Below, piece after piece: positions 25,495 to 34,502 of a DNA stretch of 64,000 bases. Positions within the stretch are counted from its first letter, which is position 1. Each line of letters begins with the position of its first letter. A program made the position numbers and the translations under genes. A model generated the notes under the pieces. The model saw only the letters and a program-made list of their open reading frames with translations, did no database searches and was not told the DNA's origin. This DNA comes from Pontiella desulfatans (GTDB taxonomy: Bacteria > Verrucomicrobiota > Kiritimatiellia > Kiritimatiellales > Pontiellaceae): the NCBI RefSeq assembly GCF_900890425.1, contig NZ_CAAHFG010000001.1, positions 3,658,001 to 3,722,000 on the forward strand. Direction: 5' to 3'.

Positions 25495-27375
25495 TTAAAA
25501 CCAATCGGGACGATCGGCGGGACCGGGACGCGGCGGACCAACGCGATTTAACTCCTTGTCGAAGTGTTTTCCAACAGGGATTTTTATCAGCTTATCCAAA
25601 TCTTCGAACAACCACTCGTGCGAAGTTTTATGCTGGATGATTCTACCGCGTTCATCGGTAAGGGTAACCAGAAAGCCTCCATATTTTGTTCCGCGCAAGG
25701 GAGCAGAAGCACGCACGGCAACTTGCCCGATCCGCACTTCTTCACCTGAGAAAGAATGGGTTTCCTTGTTTTCGGGCGATGGTACAAACGAACTGGCCTG
25801 GTGATCCACCAGCTTATAGTTATCGCCATCTACCTCCTCGGCAAAGGCATAATAATCGACGGACAGTTCGTACTTGTAAACGCTTGTACCTTTTTTCCGA
25901 ACACTTGCTTCAAAGATAAAATCGAACATCTGATAAGGTCGTTCCCCAGCGTTAAGTGGAGATTGTGCGGGAGGCATGACCTGTTCGGTTGTCTTGGAAA
26001 ATTTAATATCAAAGTCGGGCGGGTCGGCGAGACCGATAAAGGTTCGGTCCTCCGAAGAAAGCTGCTCCACCGGCACTTTCACCTGCTTGCCTTTTGAATT
26101 ACTGAGCAATGCCTGCCCGGCAACACGCGCCACAAACTTACCCTCAATGGTTTTTCCGGAGGAACTCGTCCAGATGCGCATTCCGTTATTGGATTCCGAA
26201 ACCTCTTCCAGTTCCGGCTCCAAAGGCGATGAACCAGCGGCGCTGTTCGCTACTTGCTTTGGTGCATAATCACGAAAAACCGGACCGTTTGTGACGGTTG
26301 CATCTCCGGGGTAGAGGTCGCTATGGATTTTGTCCACAAGATCCTCCGAAAGCGTTTCCGTTTTAAAGATCGGCAATGTTGGCCCGTTAAGCATGTCATT
26401 CCGTGGATACTCCACCCCCTCGACTTCGACACAGAGCATGGCCTGAAACAGCCCTCCGGGAGTCTCACCAATCAACACTTCCATCGGAAGTGCTTCTCCG
26501 GCCTTTAGCTCAATCCAGTCGCCGACCACGGAATAGTGATCGCCCAGCCAATACTTCCGGGAATCATTGTCGTTGCTGTCCCAGATCGATGTAAATATTT
26601 GTGCATCTTCACTTGGATAGTTGGCGATGAGCACCTCTTTTCCATCCACCCGAATAGCCATGATGTCGTCGCCCAAGCCCCAGAACCGGAACTTGATATC
26701 TTCATAATGAACCAGTTGCCCCTTGTAGTGCGCTGCCCAGAGATAGCCGATCGTGTCCTCTTCACCAAACGCAGCCGGGGCCAATGAAGAATGAACCGGA
26801 GGAACTGCAAACGCGGTGGCGTAGAGCTTTCGGGGAGAGCGGTAGTAACGGGCAAGCTGAGACGTTTTCCACCCTTTGCGAATAAACTCCTTGAGTTCCT
26901 GAACAAAACCCTCGCGACCCGTTGGAACAGGACTCCCCCGGCGATCGCGCTTGAAATCATAAAAGGTGCCTTTGAAGTCATTGCCGATGGTTTGACCGCC
27001 GCCGAACAACGTGACCTGTTCGAGATCCGGTATGATTTCAAACCCGCCAATGCCGCCGACGATCCCATCTGTCATGCCGCTCATTTCCGGCAATTGAATA
27101 TCGGGCATGCTGGCACGTTTTACCTTGGTGACAATTCGCGTCGTCGACTTGGGTTTCGCGGTTTTCTTAACTTTCACCTTCGGTTTCTTGAGCTTCATTT
27201 TTGGCCGCTCAACCGGCTTCGGTGGAACAAATTTTTTCTCCTCCTTCTGATGAACCGTGAAAACCACCAACATGCCGGCCAGCAAGAAGGCGGCGGCATG
27301 AACCATCAGGCTGATCACAAAACCGCTTGGCGCACCCTTGACCACTCCCTTTGTCTTTTTGATCAATCTTTTCAT
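25495..27375 (-). CDS. TonB-like membrane-anchored PA14/SHD1 protein
   Basis: 626 aa. An N-terminal cytoplasmic stretch (MKRLIKKTKG) precedes one membrane segment (about 19-40, FVISLMVHAAAFLLAGMLVVF) and a Pro/Lys-rich linker (FVPPKPVERPKMKLKKPKVK) like that of TonB or ExbD-coupled proteins. No TonB C-terminal domain follows. Instead there is a PA14-like domain (about 175-300; YLWAAHYKGQLVHYED, FRFWGLGDDIMAIRVDG). Then comes an SHD1 domain (about 405-455; RIWTSSSGKTIEGKFVA, KVPVEQLSSEDRTFI), and then a beta-rich tail ending in a Pro-rich stretch. It is presumably anchored in the inner membrane with the rest in the periplasm; a structural or sensing role in glycan handling is inferred. It carries the 22-bp-spaced operator in its promoter and is followed by the split Tat sulfatase. 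Confidence 0.8.
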   Translation of the reverse strand: MKRLIKKTKGVVKGAPSGFVISLMVHAAAFLLAGMLVVFTVHQKEEKKFVPPKPVERPKMKLKKPKVKVKKTAKPKSTTRIVTKVKRASMPDIQLPEMSGMTDGIVGGIGGFEIIPDLEQVTLFGGGQTIGNDFKGTFYDFKRDRRGSPVPTGREGFVQELKEFIRKGWKTSQLARYYRSPRKLYATAFAVPPVHSSLAPAAFGEEDTIGYLWAAHYKGQLVHYEDIKFRFWGLGDDIMAIRVDGKEVLIANYPSEDAQIFTSIWDSNDNDSRKYWLGDHYSVVGDWIELKAGEALPMEVLIGETPGGLFQAMLCVEVEGVEYPRNDMLNGPTLPIFKTETLSEDLVDKIHSDLYPGDATVTNGPVFRDYAPKQVANSAAGSSPLEPELEEVSESNNGMRIWTSSSGKTIEGKFVARVAGQALLSNSKGKQVKVPVEQLSSEDRTFIGLADPPDFDIKFSKTTEQVMPPAQSPLNAGERPYQMFDFIFEASVRKKGTSVYKYELSVDYYAFAEEVDGDNYKLVDHQASSFVPSPENKETHSFSGEEVRIGQVAVRASAPLRGTKYGGFLVTLTDERGRIIQHKTSHEWLFEDLDKLIKIPVGKHFDKELNRVGPPRPGPADRPDWF

Positions 27376-27447
27376 CGGTTAAATCCCTTCACATACGTGA
27401 CTAGGGTATAATCTTTGCACAGCATAAAAACATGCCCTCGGGTGGTT

Positions 27448-27823
27448 TCATCTGATGTAACAATAATCCAAACGGGTTAAAATGACACTGATATATTGCG
27501 CAATCCAGACCGATGATTTGCGTAACCGAAGGGTCTCATTTAATTGGAATTCGACAAACAGGCTATGGAGCCAGCTTAACGTCACCTTGTAGAAACCTGC
27601 ACTTTCAGCAACGTGCGTTGTGTCGGTATAGCTGGTTTGCGGAGACCGTATGCCGCTTTGCAGATTGGTGAATAAATCGGCCAACGTCCCCACAGTGCCA
27701 GATGCCACACGAACGATTTGAGACGGTATTCCAGAAATTAACAAAGCCGGCAGAATCCATGCTATTGATTGCGGCATAAAACGCCTCCGAATGAAGGGGT
27801 CGTATCCCACAATGGAACGTCAT
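27448..27823 (-). pseudogene. relic of a secreted protein: C-terminal module only
   Basis: Two overlapping frames together give the recurring C-terminal module. One frame reads FWNTVSNRSCGIWHCGDVG and the other, after a frameshift, GTLADLFTNLQSGIRSPQT followed by SYTDTTH and GFYKVTL. The same pattern ends the protein relic at 55971-56407 (WNAVSNREYGVWQTGTLTNS, then PQNSYTDTTH and GFYRVRL). Nothing remains of the main body. The relic lies downstream of the DUF1961 gene. Confidence 0.7.
27460..27525 (-). promoter_or_regulatory. operator/promoter A (TonB-like operon)
   Basis: Minus-strand order: half-site TTACGCAA (27525-27518), half-site TTGCGCAA (27503-27496) with starts 22 bp apart, -35 region TGTCAT 16 bp after the second half-site start, then a 16-bp spacer and -10 TATTGT (27465-27460). 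The start codon of the TonB-like gene is 85 bp further. Geometry matches the other sites of the set. Confidence 0.7.
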
Positions 27824-28602
27824 TTTTTGGTGTATATTTTGATATTTTTATAGCAACTACTTCGCGCCCACATATGGCGGAAGCCGATTCGGCCTTCGGT
27901 GACCGGCGGAAAGGAAGAGCAATCCCAGTCGAACGAATGAATTTTCCCATCGCGTTCTGCGGAGAAAACCAACCGTCTCCCCTCTTTCACTGCGGTGATA
28001 TGGCAGGTCTCACTCGGCTGGAACAGATCGATGTTTTCATAGATGGGCTGGATCTGGGTTTCCTTCTGGAAATGCGTTAAATCCGCCGCTGGATATCGGC
28101 GTGCCGCGACATAGTGCGAGCGCTTCGGCCCGGTGGTGGAATAGGAAATATGCAACGTATTCATGTTTAGAAAATAAGATTTCATCCACGGCACTTCGCG
28201 TTGCTGAGTCGACTTAAAAATATCGTTTGGCAGTTCCTCAGCACCCAACCCCGTCGCTTGGACATAGAGAATGTTAACCGCCGTTTCATTGGTCATCGAA
28301 TCAAGTCGGGTGTAATCGTATTCAATTTTGATATCACCCGAAAAACTTTGCTTCGTCCACAACACGGCGTGGCTCGCTTGCTCCAACGGCACCGGGCCCG
28401 AAGAAAAGGTCATCCCCGTTTCGCCATTCACTACGCTAGCCTTAGCGCCTTCAAGAAACCAACCTTCCTGCCATTTCTCAGAACCGGAATCGCTAAACGC
28501 GAGTTTCCATTCGGAGGAAGCTGATGAGGCACAACCGGACAACAACAGCACTGTCAGAATACTAATTCCAGCCAGTTTCCATTTTACATCGTGAACGAAC
28601 AT
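27820..28602 (-). CDS. DUF1961-like lipoprotein
   Basis: 260 aa. A lipoprotein signal with lipobox SGCASS (Cys24) is followed by a single domain of concanavalin-like type: HAVLWTKQSFSGDIKIEYDYTR, LNMNTLHISYSTTG, HFQKETQIQPIYENIDLFQP, IGFRHMWARSS. These blocks match what I know of DUF1961 proteins, which occur beside polysaccharide lyases and sulfatases; their activity is not settled here. Outer- or inner-membrane anchored. The start is supported by AGGA eight bases upstream. It begins 9 bp after the stop of the sulfatase gene, so it is the last complete gene of the operon headed by the sulfatase at 34195. Confidence 0.75.
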   Translation of the reverse strand: MFVHDVKWKLAGISILTVLLLSGCASSASSEWKLAFSDSGSEKWQEGWFLEGAKASVVNGETGMTFSSGPVPLEQASHAVLWTKQSFSGDIKIEYDYTRLDSMTNETAVNILYVQATGLGAEELPNDIFKSTQQREVPWMKSYFLNMNTLHISYSTTGPKRSHYVAARRYPAADLTHFQKETQIQPIYENIDLFQPSETCHITAVKEGRRLVFSAERDGKIHSFDWDCSSFPPVTEGRIGFRHMWARSSCYKNIKIYTKK

Positions 28603-28611
28603 AGCAGCATC

Positions 28612-30054
28612 CTATTTTTGAACTTCAGGAGATTTTCCGGTAAAATAATCGTTGCAGCGCAGATAGGTATGCTGCGACCAAGGTGTATTTATCTTCGGGA
28701 GCGATTTAGCCAACTCCTTTTTAATTTCCTCGTACTCCAAATTATCTGCAAGATTCTTCCACTCATTGGGATCCTTCAGGCAATCATATAGTTCCTCGCT
28801 GCCATCCTCATAGCGGATATAACGATAGCGCTGCGACCGCACGGCGTGGTTGTTTTCGCCATAGGTGGTTATGGCATTGTGATTCCATTTTGCCTTCGGA
28901 TCACGCATCAGGGGAACCAGACTAACCCCCTCGTTCTTTGGATTTGCCGGTAGGCCGCACAACTCCAGCAACGTAGGATATAGATCCATCAGCGAAGCAG
29001 GCCCATCCGTCGATTGTCCGCCCTTAAATTCAGGCGCCGTAAAGATCATTGGCATACGGGTCGCCCGTTCCCAAAGCGACTGTTTGGCAAACCGGTTCTT
29101 TTCGCCCAAATGATAGCCGTGGTCCGACCAGAGCACGACCACCGTATTTTCCGCATACCCGCTGCGCTCCAATTCATCGAGCACCATGCCCACGCAATGA
29201 TCAACCATCGACACGGTGGCAAGGTAAGCCTGAACAATGTGCTTCCACTCCCCACTTTCTTTTGCCCAGTCCGCCGTTGGCATATGTAGCATCTCGGCAA
29301 TTTTACGAGCCATTGGAGGTACATCGTCCTGATCGCCCTTCAGATAGGGCGGTGTTTCTATTTCTTCAAGGGGGTGCAAATCGAACCATTTCTGCGGCGC
29401 ATACCACGGTACATGCGGCAGCACAAAACCAACCGCCATAAAAAAGGGTTCATCATGCTTTTGTTTCAAACGTTCAACCGCCCATTCTGCCGTTTTAAAG
29501 TCCGGCAGGTCTTCATCGCGTTCGGGATAAACACCCCAGTCCGTGCCTGTTCCTATTGTATCCCACGTAAAGCGCTTCTCCGGCTTGGGCCCAAAACGTG
29601 GTGCCTCGCGTGTGCCATCAAATTCCTGAAAGGCTCCTTCCGGCGCCCAGTGGTGGAAGATCTTACCTTTACCCATGGTTTTATAACCGTTGTTTTCAAA
29701 CCAGTTGCTCAGATAAATGCCTTGTCCCGCCGGAGTCTTCTCCAAGTCCTCATCAAAAACATGTGCGTATATTCCGGTCGTCGATGGACGCAATCCACTC
29801 ATCAGTGCCGTGCGCGACGGCCCGCAATGCGGCGCTGCCGTATGGGCATTCATGAATATAGTACCCTGAGCGGCCAAGCGATCCATGTGAGGGGTTTTTG
29901 TATTCGGATGCCCGTCCATGAACCCGACCCAATCATTCAAATCATCAATCGCAATCATTAATACATTGGGTTTTGAATTCACTTTCATGGACGATCCCGC
30001 CCAAGCGGGGATTGCCAATAAACCAACACAACTAATCAATCCAATATAGTTCAT
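28612..30054 (-). CDS. secreted iduronate-2-sulfatase-like sulfatase
   Basis: 480 aa from the third of three consecutive ATGs, the only one with proper spacing (6 bp) from AAGGA. Signal peptide MNYIGLISCVGLLAIPAWA. NVLMIAIDDLNDW, HMDRLAAQG and the active-site C77 in CGPSR, then TALMSG, fit the iduronate-2-sulfatase-type subfamily; WSDHGYHLGEKNRFAKQSLWE is also typical of it. The subfamily includes enzymes removing 2-O-sulfate from uronic acids, but other specificities exist. It lies in the operon between a gene relic and the DUF1961 lipoprotein. Confidence 0.9.
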   Translation of the reverse strand: MNYIGLISCVGLLAIPAWAGSSMKVNSKPNVLMIAIDDLNDWVGFMDGHPNTKTPHMDRLAAQGTIFMNAHTAAPHCGPSRTALMSGLRPSTTGIYAHVFDEDLEKTPAGQGIYLSNWFENNGYKTMGKGKIFHHWAPEGAFQEFDGTREAPRFGPKPEKRFTWDTIGTGTDWGVYPERDEDLPDFKTAEWAVERLKQKHDEPFFMAVGFVLPHVPWYAPQKWFDLHPLEEIETPPYLKGDQDDVPPMARKIAEMLHMPTADWAKESGEWKHIVQAYLATVSMVDHCVGMVLDELERSGYAENTVVVLWSDHGYHLGEKNRFAKQSLWERATRMPMIFTAPEFKGGQSTDGPASLMDLYPTLLELCGLPANPKNEGVSLVPLMRDPKAKWNHNAITTYGENNHAVRSQRYRYIRYEDGSEELYDCLKDPNEWKNLADNLEYEEIKKELAKSLPKINTPWSQHTYLRCNDYFTGKSPEVQK

Positions 30055-30077
30055 CATCATTCCTTAGTTGCCCTATT

Positions 30078-30512
30078 CTACTTTCGTTAAAATCAACTTC
30101 CGTACTTTAACAGACGCCGAACGGAAATCATCCTTCAATCCAAATACCAGTGAACACTCCGGTGAATACATGGTTACTTTACCCAGTCGTTTAATTTTAA
30201 ATTCTCCGCCCGTGTAACATCAAACACCTTCCAGTCGACCGTTGGAATCGATTTTTCACCTCTGTGGTAACCCGCATAGGAAAAGTCAGCCAACTCCGGT
30301 TCTTCTCCCGACTGCCGCGCCCCCCTGAACTGCTTCTAAAGGCTGGATATATTCGACGGATCCTCCGGCATAGATTCCTTCGCACCAACATCCGGGGCTT
30401 CCTCAACCGTGGCGAGCATGGGAGCCTTTTCCCCGACGCGCGGTGAAGGAACCTCATCCGTACAGCCGTATAAGCCGAGTGCGATAATAAAACAACTCAC
30501 GATTCTGTTCAT
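30078..30512 (-). pseudogene. relic of a pectate-lyase-like lipoprotein (both ends, middle lost)
   Basis: A good ribosome site (GAGGGAG) and lipoprotein signal (MNRIVSCFIIALGLYGC) open a frame that stops after 58 codons at a TAG. The same frame continues behind the stop with EEPELADFSYAGYHRGEKSI, then VFDVT. This block is typical of the N-terminus of DUF4955/pectate-lyase-like beta-helix enzymes, where VFDVTDFGA and several hundred residues should follow. Here a stop comes 12 codons later. About 60 codons at the end (GLKDDFRSASVKVRKLILTK) look like the tail of a protein. I infer an internal deletion plus a nonsense mutation. It lies between the SSS symporter and the iduronate-type sulfatase in the same operon. 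Confidence 0.6.
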
Positions 30513-30559
30513 CGGCTCCCTCTGCAACCGTTTCTGGCCAGCATTCTTCGTCAACAAGC

Positions 30560-32329
30560 CTAGCTCTCTGCTTTGATTTTCTTTCGGTAAATGGAGAGCA
30601 GGATTCCGCCGACGCCAGCCACCGCACCCCCACAATAGATAAAGACCATCCGTTCGCTGAAGCTGTTGGGAATAAGGAAGCCGCACATCAGCAAACTGCC
30701 CAGAATCAGGTTGAGCGATCCCACAATATGGTACTGGGTGGCATCGCTGTTTTCAGAGTGCTCTGCCACATGGTCGATCGGGGTGCGCATGTCCGAGAAC
30801 AGCGCTTCGATCGATTCCTTGTGCTCGGGCGTTACACGCTTGTAGAACAACGACGTAAAGAAGAACCAGGAAATGCTGCAAACCAGCGTGACCGCCGTAA
30901 TCACCATGAAGGTAACGTCCCCGCTTTCGAGGGAGTTCATTGGGCGGTCGCCAAATCCAAATACATATTTTCCGGCGGCATCGGTCGAGACATAGGTCTT
31001 GGTGAGAAAGGCTGCGGCGAAGCCAACAATGACCGTACTCCACCCGGTCCAGACCGGGGTCTTTTTGTAGACGAAGCCAAATACGGCCGGCACCACCATC
31101 GGCGGGATGACCAACGAGAAGACCAGGTTGGAAAATTCGAACAGCCCGATCGTGCGGTTATTCGCCAGCGTGGTTGCAAGGGTGATCAGTACGACTGCAA
31201 GAATAACGGTGAAGACGCGTCCCATCAGCAATTGCTCCTTTTCATCGGCATCCGGACGGATAAATTCCTTATAGAAGTTCTTCACACAGAATCCGGCATT
31301 GCGGTTCAAGGCGGTATCCATGCTCGAGATCGATGCCGCGAACATGGCACAGACAATCAGCCCCACCATGCCGCGCGGCAAGACGTGCGCGGCAATGGCC
31401 ATATAGGCCCCCTCGGTCGGGTTTTCCATCTTCGGGAAAAGCTCCGACAGATCCGGATAAACAAACGAACACACCATCACCGGAACAAATGCAATGATCG
31501 GCACAAGAAAGTATCCACACGTAAGCATGGCTGCCGATTTCCTGGCCTCGCGCCCGTCCTTGACGGAAAGAAACTTGGCTCCTTCCTGCGAAAGATCGGA
31601 GGCCTGCATGATGCGCATGACCATGCTCAGCAGGAGAAACGCGATCCAGATACTGGGCGATTCCACCGACGAAAAATTGGTAAAACCTTCCGGAATCTGT
31701 TCCATGAATCCATCAACGCCACCGACCGACGGCAAGGTGATGGACCGAATCAGCACCGTCGTTGCACCGACAATGATAATGGTCATCTGAACAAAGTCGG
31801 AGGCAATAACCGACCAGGCGCCCGCGCCGAGAGAAACGCAGGTTACTACAATCCCGAGAATCAGAATGCACAGGTTAAGCGGCACGCCGACCGCCGCGCT
31901 CATGAAGATGGAAACGGTCATCAGCCACATCGCGCCAATCATCATGTTGGCCGGAATCTGAACCCAGATCCAGAACTGCTCGGTAAAGCGGCCGTAGCGT
32001 CGCTTGATTCCATCGGCCACGGTGATGATGCGCATCTGGCGGTAGCGATTGGCCAGAAAGAAAAAGATAATCAAATAGGCCGGCACCCACAGCCAATAGA
32101 GAACGATCATGAAAAACCCCATATCGTAAACCCGGGTCGCCGCCGCCGTGAAGGTCCAGGCCGACAGCCCCGAAGCAAGGCCCGACATACCCGTCATCCA
32201 CCACAGCATATTGCCGCCGCCGCGGAAAAAGTCGGACGAGTTTTTGGCCACCTTGCGGCACACCATTCCGATCGACATCGTAAATAGCAGATACAGTGCG
32301 ATAACGAGATAATCCCAATTTCCTAACAT
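30560..32329 (-). CDS. sodium:solute symporter (SSS family)
   Basis: 589 aa with about 13-14 hydrophobic segments. The start at 32329 is chosen from AAGGAAG eight bases upstream. Family blocks: GNWDYLVIALYLLFTMSIG, SSDFFRGGGNMLWWMTGMS, LASGLSAWTF, VWVQIPANM-type segments, SLGAGAWSVIASDFVQ, and MFAASISSMDTALNRNAGF, which matches the second sodium-site helix. SSS transporters import sugars, sialic acid or other solutes with Na+. In this operon the likely cargo is an (unsaturated) uronic acid or amino sugar released outside the cytoplasm; this is inferred from neighbours. Confidence 0.93.
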   Translation of the reverse strand: MLGNWDYLVIALYLLFTMSIGMVCRKVAKNSSDFFRGGGNMLWWMTGMSGLASGLSAWTFTAAATRVYDMGFFMIVLYWLWVPAYLIIFFFLANRYRQMRIITVADGIKRRYGRFTEQFWIWVQIPANMMIGAMWLMTVSIFMSAAVGVPLNLCILILGIVVTCVSLGAGAWSVIASDFVQMTIIIVGATTVLIRSITLPSVGGVDGFMEQIPEGFTNFSSVESPSIWIAFLLLSMVMRIMQASDLSQEGAKFLSVKDGREARKSAAMLTCGYFLVPIIAFVPVMVCSFVYPDLSELFPKMENPTEGAYMAIAAHVLPRGMVGLIVCAMFAASISSMDTALNRNAGFCVKNFYKEFIRPDADEKEQLLMGRVFTVILAVVLITLATTLANNRTIGLFEFSNLVFSLVIPPMVVPAVFGFVYKKTPVWTGWSTVIVGFAAAFLTKTYVSTDAAGKYVFGFGDRPMNSLESGDVTFMVITAVTLVCSISWFFFTSLFYKRVTPEHKESIEALFSDMRTPIDHVAEHSENSDATQYHIVGSLNLILGSLLMCGFLIPNSFSERMVFIYCGGAVAGVGGILLSIYRKKIKAES

Positions 32330-32359
32330 AATGAGCACTTCCTTTTTATACATTAAAAA

Positions 32360-32497
32360 TCAATCGAGGGGAACGGCCACCTGTTTCCCCGGCGTGAAGC
32401 CGTTGGCGAAATCGCCGGGCTCCAGCTCGCGGGCAAAGTTCCAGATGCCATTCAATTCAAAGAGATCGCGGGTGCGGGTACGTTGGGGGTAGATCAT
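32360..32497 (-). pseudogene. 5' stump of a GH2 beta-glucuronidase-like gene
   Basis: An ATG with AAAGGA nine bases upstream opens a 45-codon frame beginning MIYPQRTRTRDLFELNGIWN, then F and later QVAVP before the stop. The pattern YP....TR...L.G.W.F......VAVP is the start of family GH2 beta-glucuronidases (about 600 aa), where VAVPASxND would follow. The frame ends right after VAVP. The rest of the gene is missing, and the SSS gene begins 31 bp downstream. Position in the operon suggests the cluster once encoded a beta-glucuronidase here. Confidence 0.65.
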
Positions 32498-32533
32498 GGT
32501 TAAATCCTTTCATGAGTCGTGATTAATCAAAAT

Positions 32534-34195
32534 TTATTCAGGTTCAACCACCTTGGGTTTTCTTTTCGGATATTTTCCAGAGTTTGGAACGAGCTCTTCC
32601 CAGCGCTTGCGATCCCAGCCATGCGGAGGTGGCAGCGTTTCGGCATATTGGTTGTAGCTCGCCTTCATGCGCTCCGCGACTTCCGGATTCGTTGCATATA
32701 AATCGTTCTGTTCCAACGGATCGCCTTTCATGTTGTAGAGCGAAAAGAACGCTTCGCGCCCATCAGGAAACTCCTGCTCCAACTCGGGATCAAGCGTGCC
32801 TACATAGCGCAGGATATAGTCGCCTTCAACGATTGCCCATGCGCCATGCCACAGGTCGCGTTTTTGTTGCGCATTAACAAGCGTCTTCTTGCCTGCAAAA
32901 CCCCAGGCCGGAGCATGGATACCGGCAAAGTAGAGTTGCTTATGCTGAACCAACTCTTTTCCTTCAATGATTGGAAGAAGACTGCGCCCATCGATGTTGT
33001 CCGGGATATCTGCACCGGCGGCATCAAGTGCAGTCGGCATCACATCCATCAATGAAACGGCTTGCTCAACGTGGATCGGCTTTTTGATTTTGTCCGGCCA
33101 AATCATCATGAGCGGCACGCGCGTGCCGCCGAGATAATATTGCCCTTTGTGTCCGCGATACTGACCGTTGCCGGGAACGAGGCTGAGATCACCGTCGCCC
33201 ACCTTGCAGGTGGCACCATTGTCGGACATGAAGAACAGAATGGTGTTATCCCACTCGCCGCGTTCCTTAAGCATATCGACAATGCGTTTAATCGACTGGT
33301 CGACGCCGTAGATATGGGAATAAAACCGGTCGATCGATTGGTAGCCGGTGTTGAATCGCTTCGCATAATTGGCGGGCGCATCGACGTCTAATGGAATATG
33401 CACGGCGTGTAGCGCCAGCTCCATGAAGAACGGCTTGCCTTCGTCCAAACTTAGACCCATGAAATCCATCGCCTGGCGGGTAAACTGGTCGGTGTTGTAT
33501 TCCGACTGCTTGCCTGTGTATTTTCGGTTTTCCCAAATCAGCTTGGAGTTGTAAAACTCGCACTCCCAGCGATTGTAGAAAAAGGCATAGTCAAAACCGT
33601 TGTTGAGCGGATGATCGCGCTCGCAGACTGAGCCCCAGTAACCGGCATCGATCACCTCTTCATCAGAACCTCCATTTGCGAGAATCTTTTCTTGGATGGA
33701 GTGGTCGCGGGCACCCACATGCCACTTGCCGACATAACCGGTGTTGTAGTCCACGGCTTGGAAACGATCCACCAGGCAGCGCCCCTTCGGTAAGCCGCAC
33801 ACGTTGATATCAATATTTCGGTACGCCCCCCACTGCGTCGGGTTAGTACCGGTAAGAATCCCTTGGCGCGACGGAGCACACAGACTGCTGGCGGCAAATG
33901 CACGGCTAAAGACTGCTCCCTGCTCCGCCAACGTTTCCATAAACGGCATGGCACGACGTGCCGCGTCCAACGCTACTTCCTTATCGTAGGTTTCGCCCAG
34001 CCCATCGGTGTAGGCCTTGAAATCAGGGTCGACCTCATCCAATTCAAGCTGCTTAGCCACCGGCGCAAAATGGCCGGTGCCGAAATCATCCAGCACCACA
34101 ATCAGAATATTCGGTTTATCCGCAGCAGTCTGCAGCGAAAAAGCCAAGACGAATACAGCTGTCAGCTGCATAAACGTGTTTTTACTCAACACCAT
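32534..34195 (-). CDS. secreted S1-family sulfatase
   Basis: 553 aa with signal peptide ending near LQTAA (residue 25). NILIVVLDDFGTGHFAPVAK provides the first metal ligands. There is a long insertion (about 45-85) before FMETLAEQGAVFSRAFAASS, and the catalytic motif has C106 in CAPSR, then QGILTG. MSDNGATCKVGDG and the C-terminal SLYNMKGDPLEQNDLYA are also typical. It is the first gene of an operon that continues with the GH2 stump, the SSS symporter, the lyase relic, another sulfatase and the DUF1961 protein. Its promoter carries the 22-bp operator. Confidence 0.92.
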   Translation of the reverse strand: MVLSKNTFMQLTAVFVLAFSLQTAADKPNILIVVLDDFGTGHFAPVAKQLELDEVDPDFKAYTDGLGETYDKEVALDAARRAMPFMETLAEQGAVFSRAFAASSLCAPSRQGILTGTNPTQWGAYRNIDINVCGLPKGRCLVDRFQAVDYNTGYVGKWHVGARDHSIQEKILANGGSDEEVIDAGYWGSVCERDHPLNNGFDYAFFYNRWECEFYNSKLIWENRKYTGKQSEYNTDQFTRQAMDFMGLSLDEGKPFFMELALHAVHIPLDVDAPANYAKRFNTGYQSIDRFYSHIYGVDQSIKRIVDMLKERGEWDNTILFFMSDNGATCKVGDGDLSLVPGNGQYRGHKGQYYLGGTRVPLMMIWPDKIKKPIHVEQAVSLMDVMPTALDAAGADIPDNIDGRSLLPIIEGKELVQHKQLYFAGIHAPAWGFAGKKTLVNAQQKRDLWHGAWAIVEGDYILRYVGTLDPELEQEFPDGREAFFSLYNMKGDPLEQNDLYATNPEVAERMKASYNQYAETLPPPHGWDRKRWEELVPNSGKYPKRKPKVVEPE

Positions 34196-34241
34196 CAGTA
34201 AACCTTCCTTGCGTTAGTCCATACGAATCCAAACCATTGAA

Positions 34242-34308
34242 AAGATAAACAACCGACGAAATACGAGCAATTCTCATTATGCGCAATCTATCTCCACTAT
34301 TTGCGCAA
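34242..34308 (-). promoter_or_regulatory. operator/promoter B (sulfatase-SSS operon)
   Basis: Minus strand: TTGCGCAA (34308-34301), then TTGCGCAT (34286-34279; starts 22 bp apart), -35 TTGCTC (34270-34265), 17-bp spacer, -10 TATCTT (34247-34242). The sulfatase ATG is at 34195. One of the clearest members of the set. Confidence 0.8.
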
Positions 34309-34323
34309 TAGTTTAATGTTTTT

Positions 34324-34418
34324 TTAAGGTTTGACCTGTTGCTTGCGGTATTCGGTAGCGCTTTTTCGAGCAGTTTCTGAAAGGCTAACTCGAAGCGCTC
34401 GGTGTTGTGGTTTCCCAT
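34324..34418 (-). pseudogene. relic of an AraC/XylR regulator C-terminus
   Basis: One frame reads NTERFELAFQKLLEK and the neighbouring frame continues as KSATEYRKQQVKP and stop. Together they match the last helix of AraC-type domains; compare NSTNRFEDTFRKETGLSATG in the regulator at 45867-47027. A frameshift and the lack of any upstream part make it a remnant. It sits beside operator B. Confidence 0.5.
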
Positions 34419-34419
34419 C

Positions 34420-34502
34420 GGTCTGAAGGTCGAAGGTTCCGGAAATCCGACTTGCGACCTTAGACCTTCAGACTTTCGACCTTAAGACCGCGACGAAGTC
34501 GC
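34420..34502. repeat. inverted-repeat region after the DUF2264 gene
   Basis: GGTCTGAAGGTCGAAGGT near 34420 is partly mirrored by ACCTTAGACCTTCAGAC near 34457-34473. A perfect GCGAC-GAA-GTCGC hairpin (34490-34502) touches the stop codon of the DUF2264 gene. Possibly a 3' mRNA structure; no T-tract follows. Confidence 0.5.
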
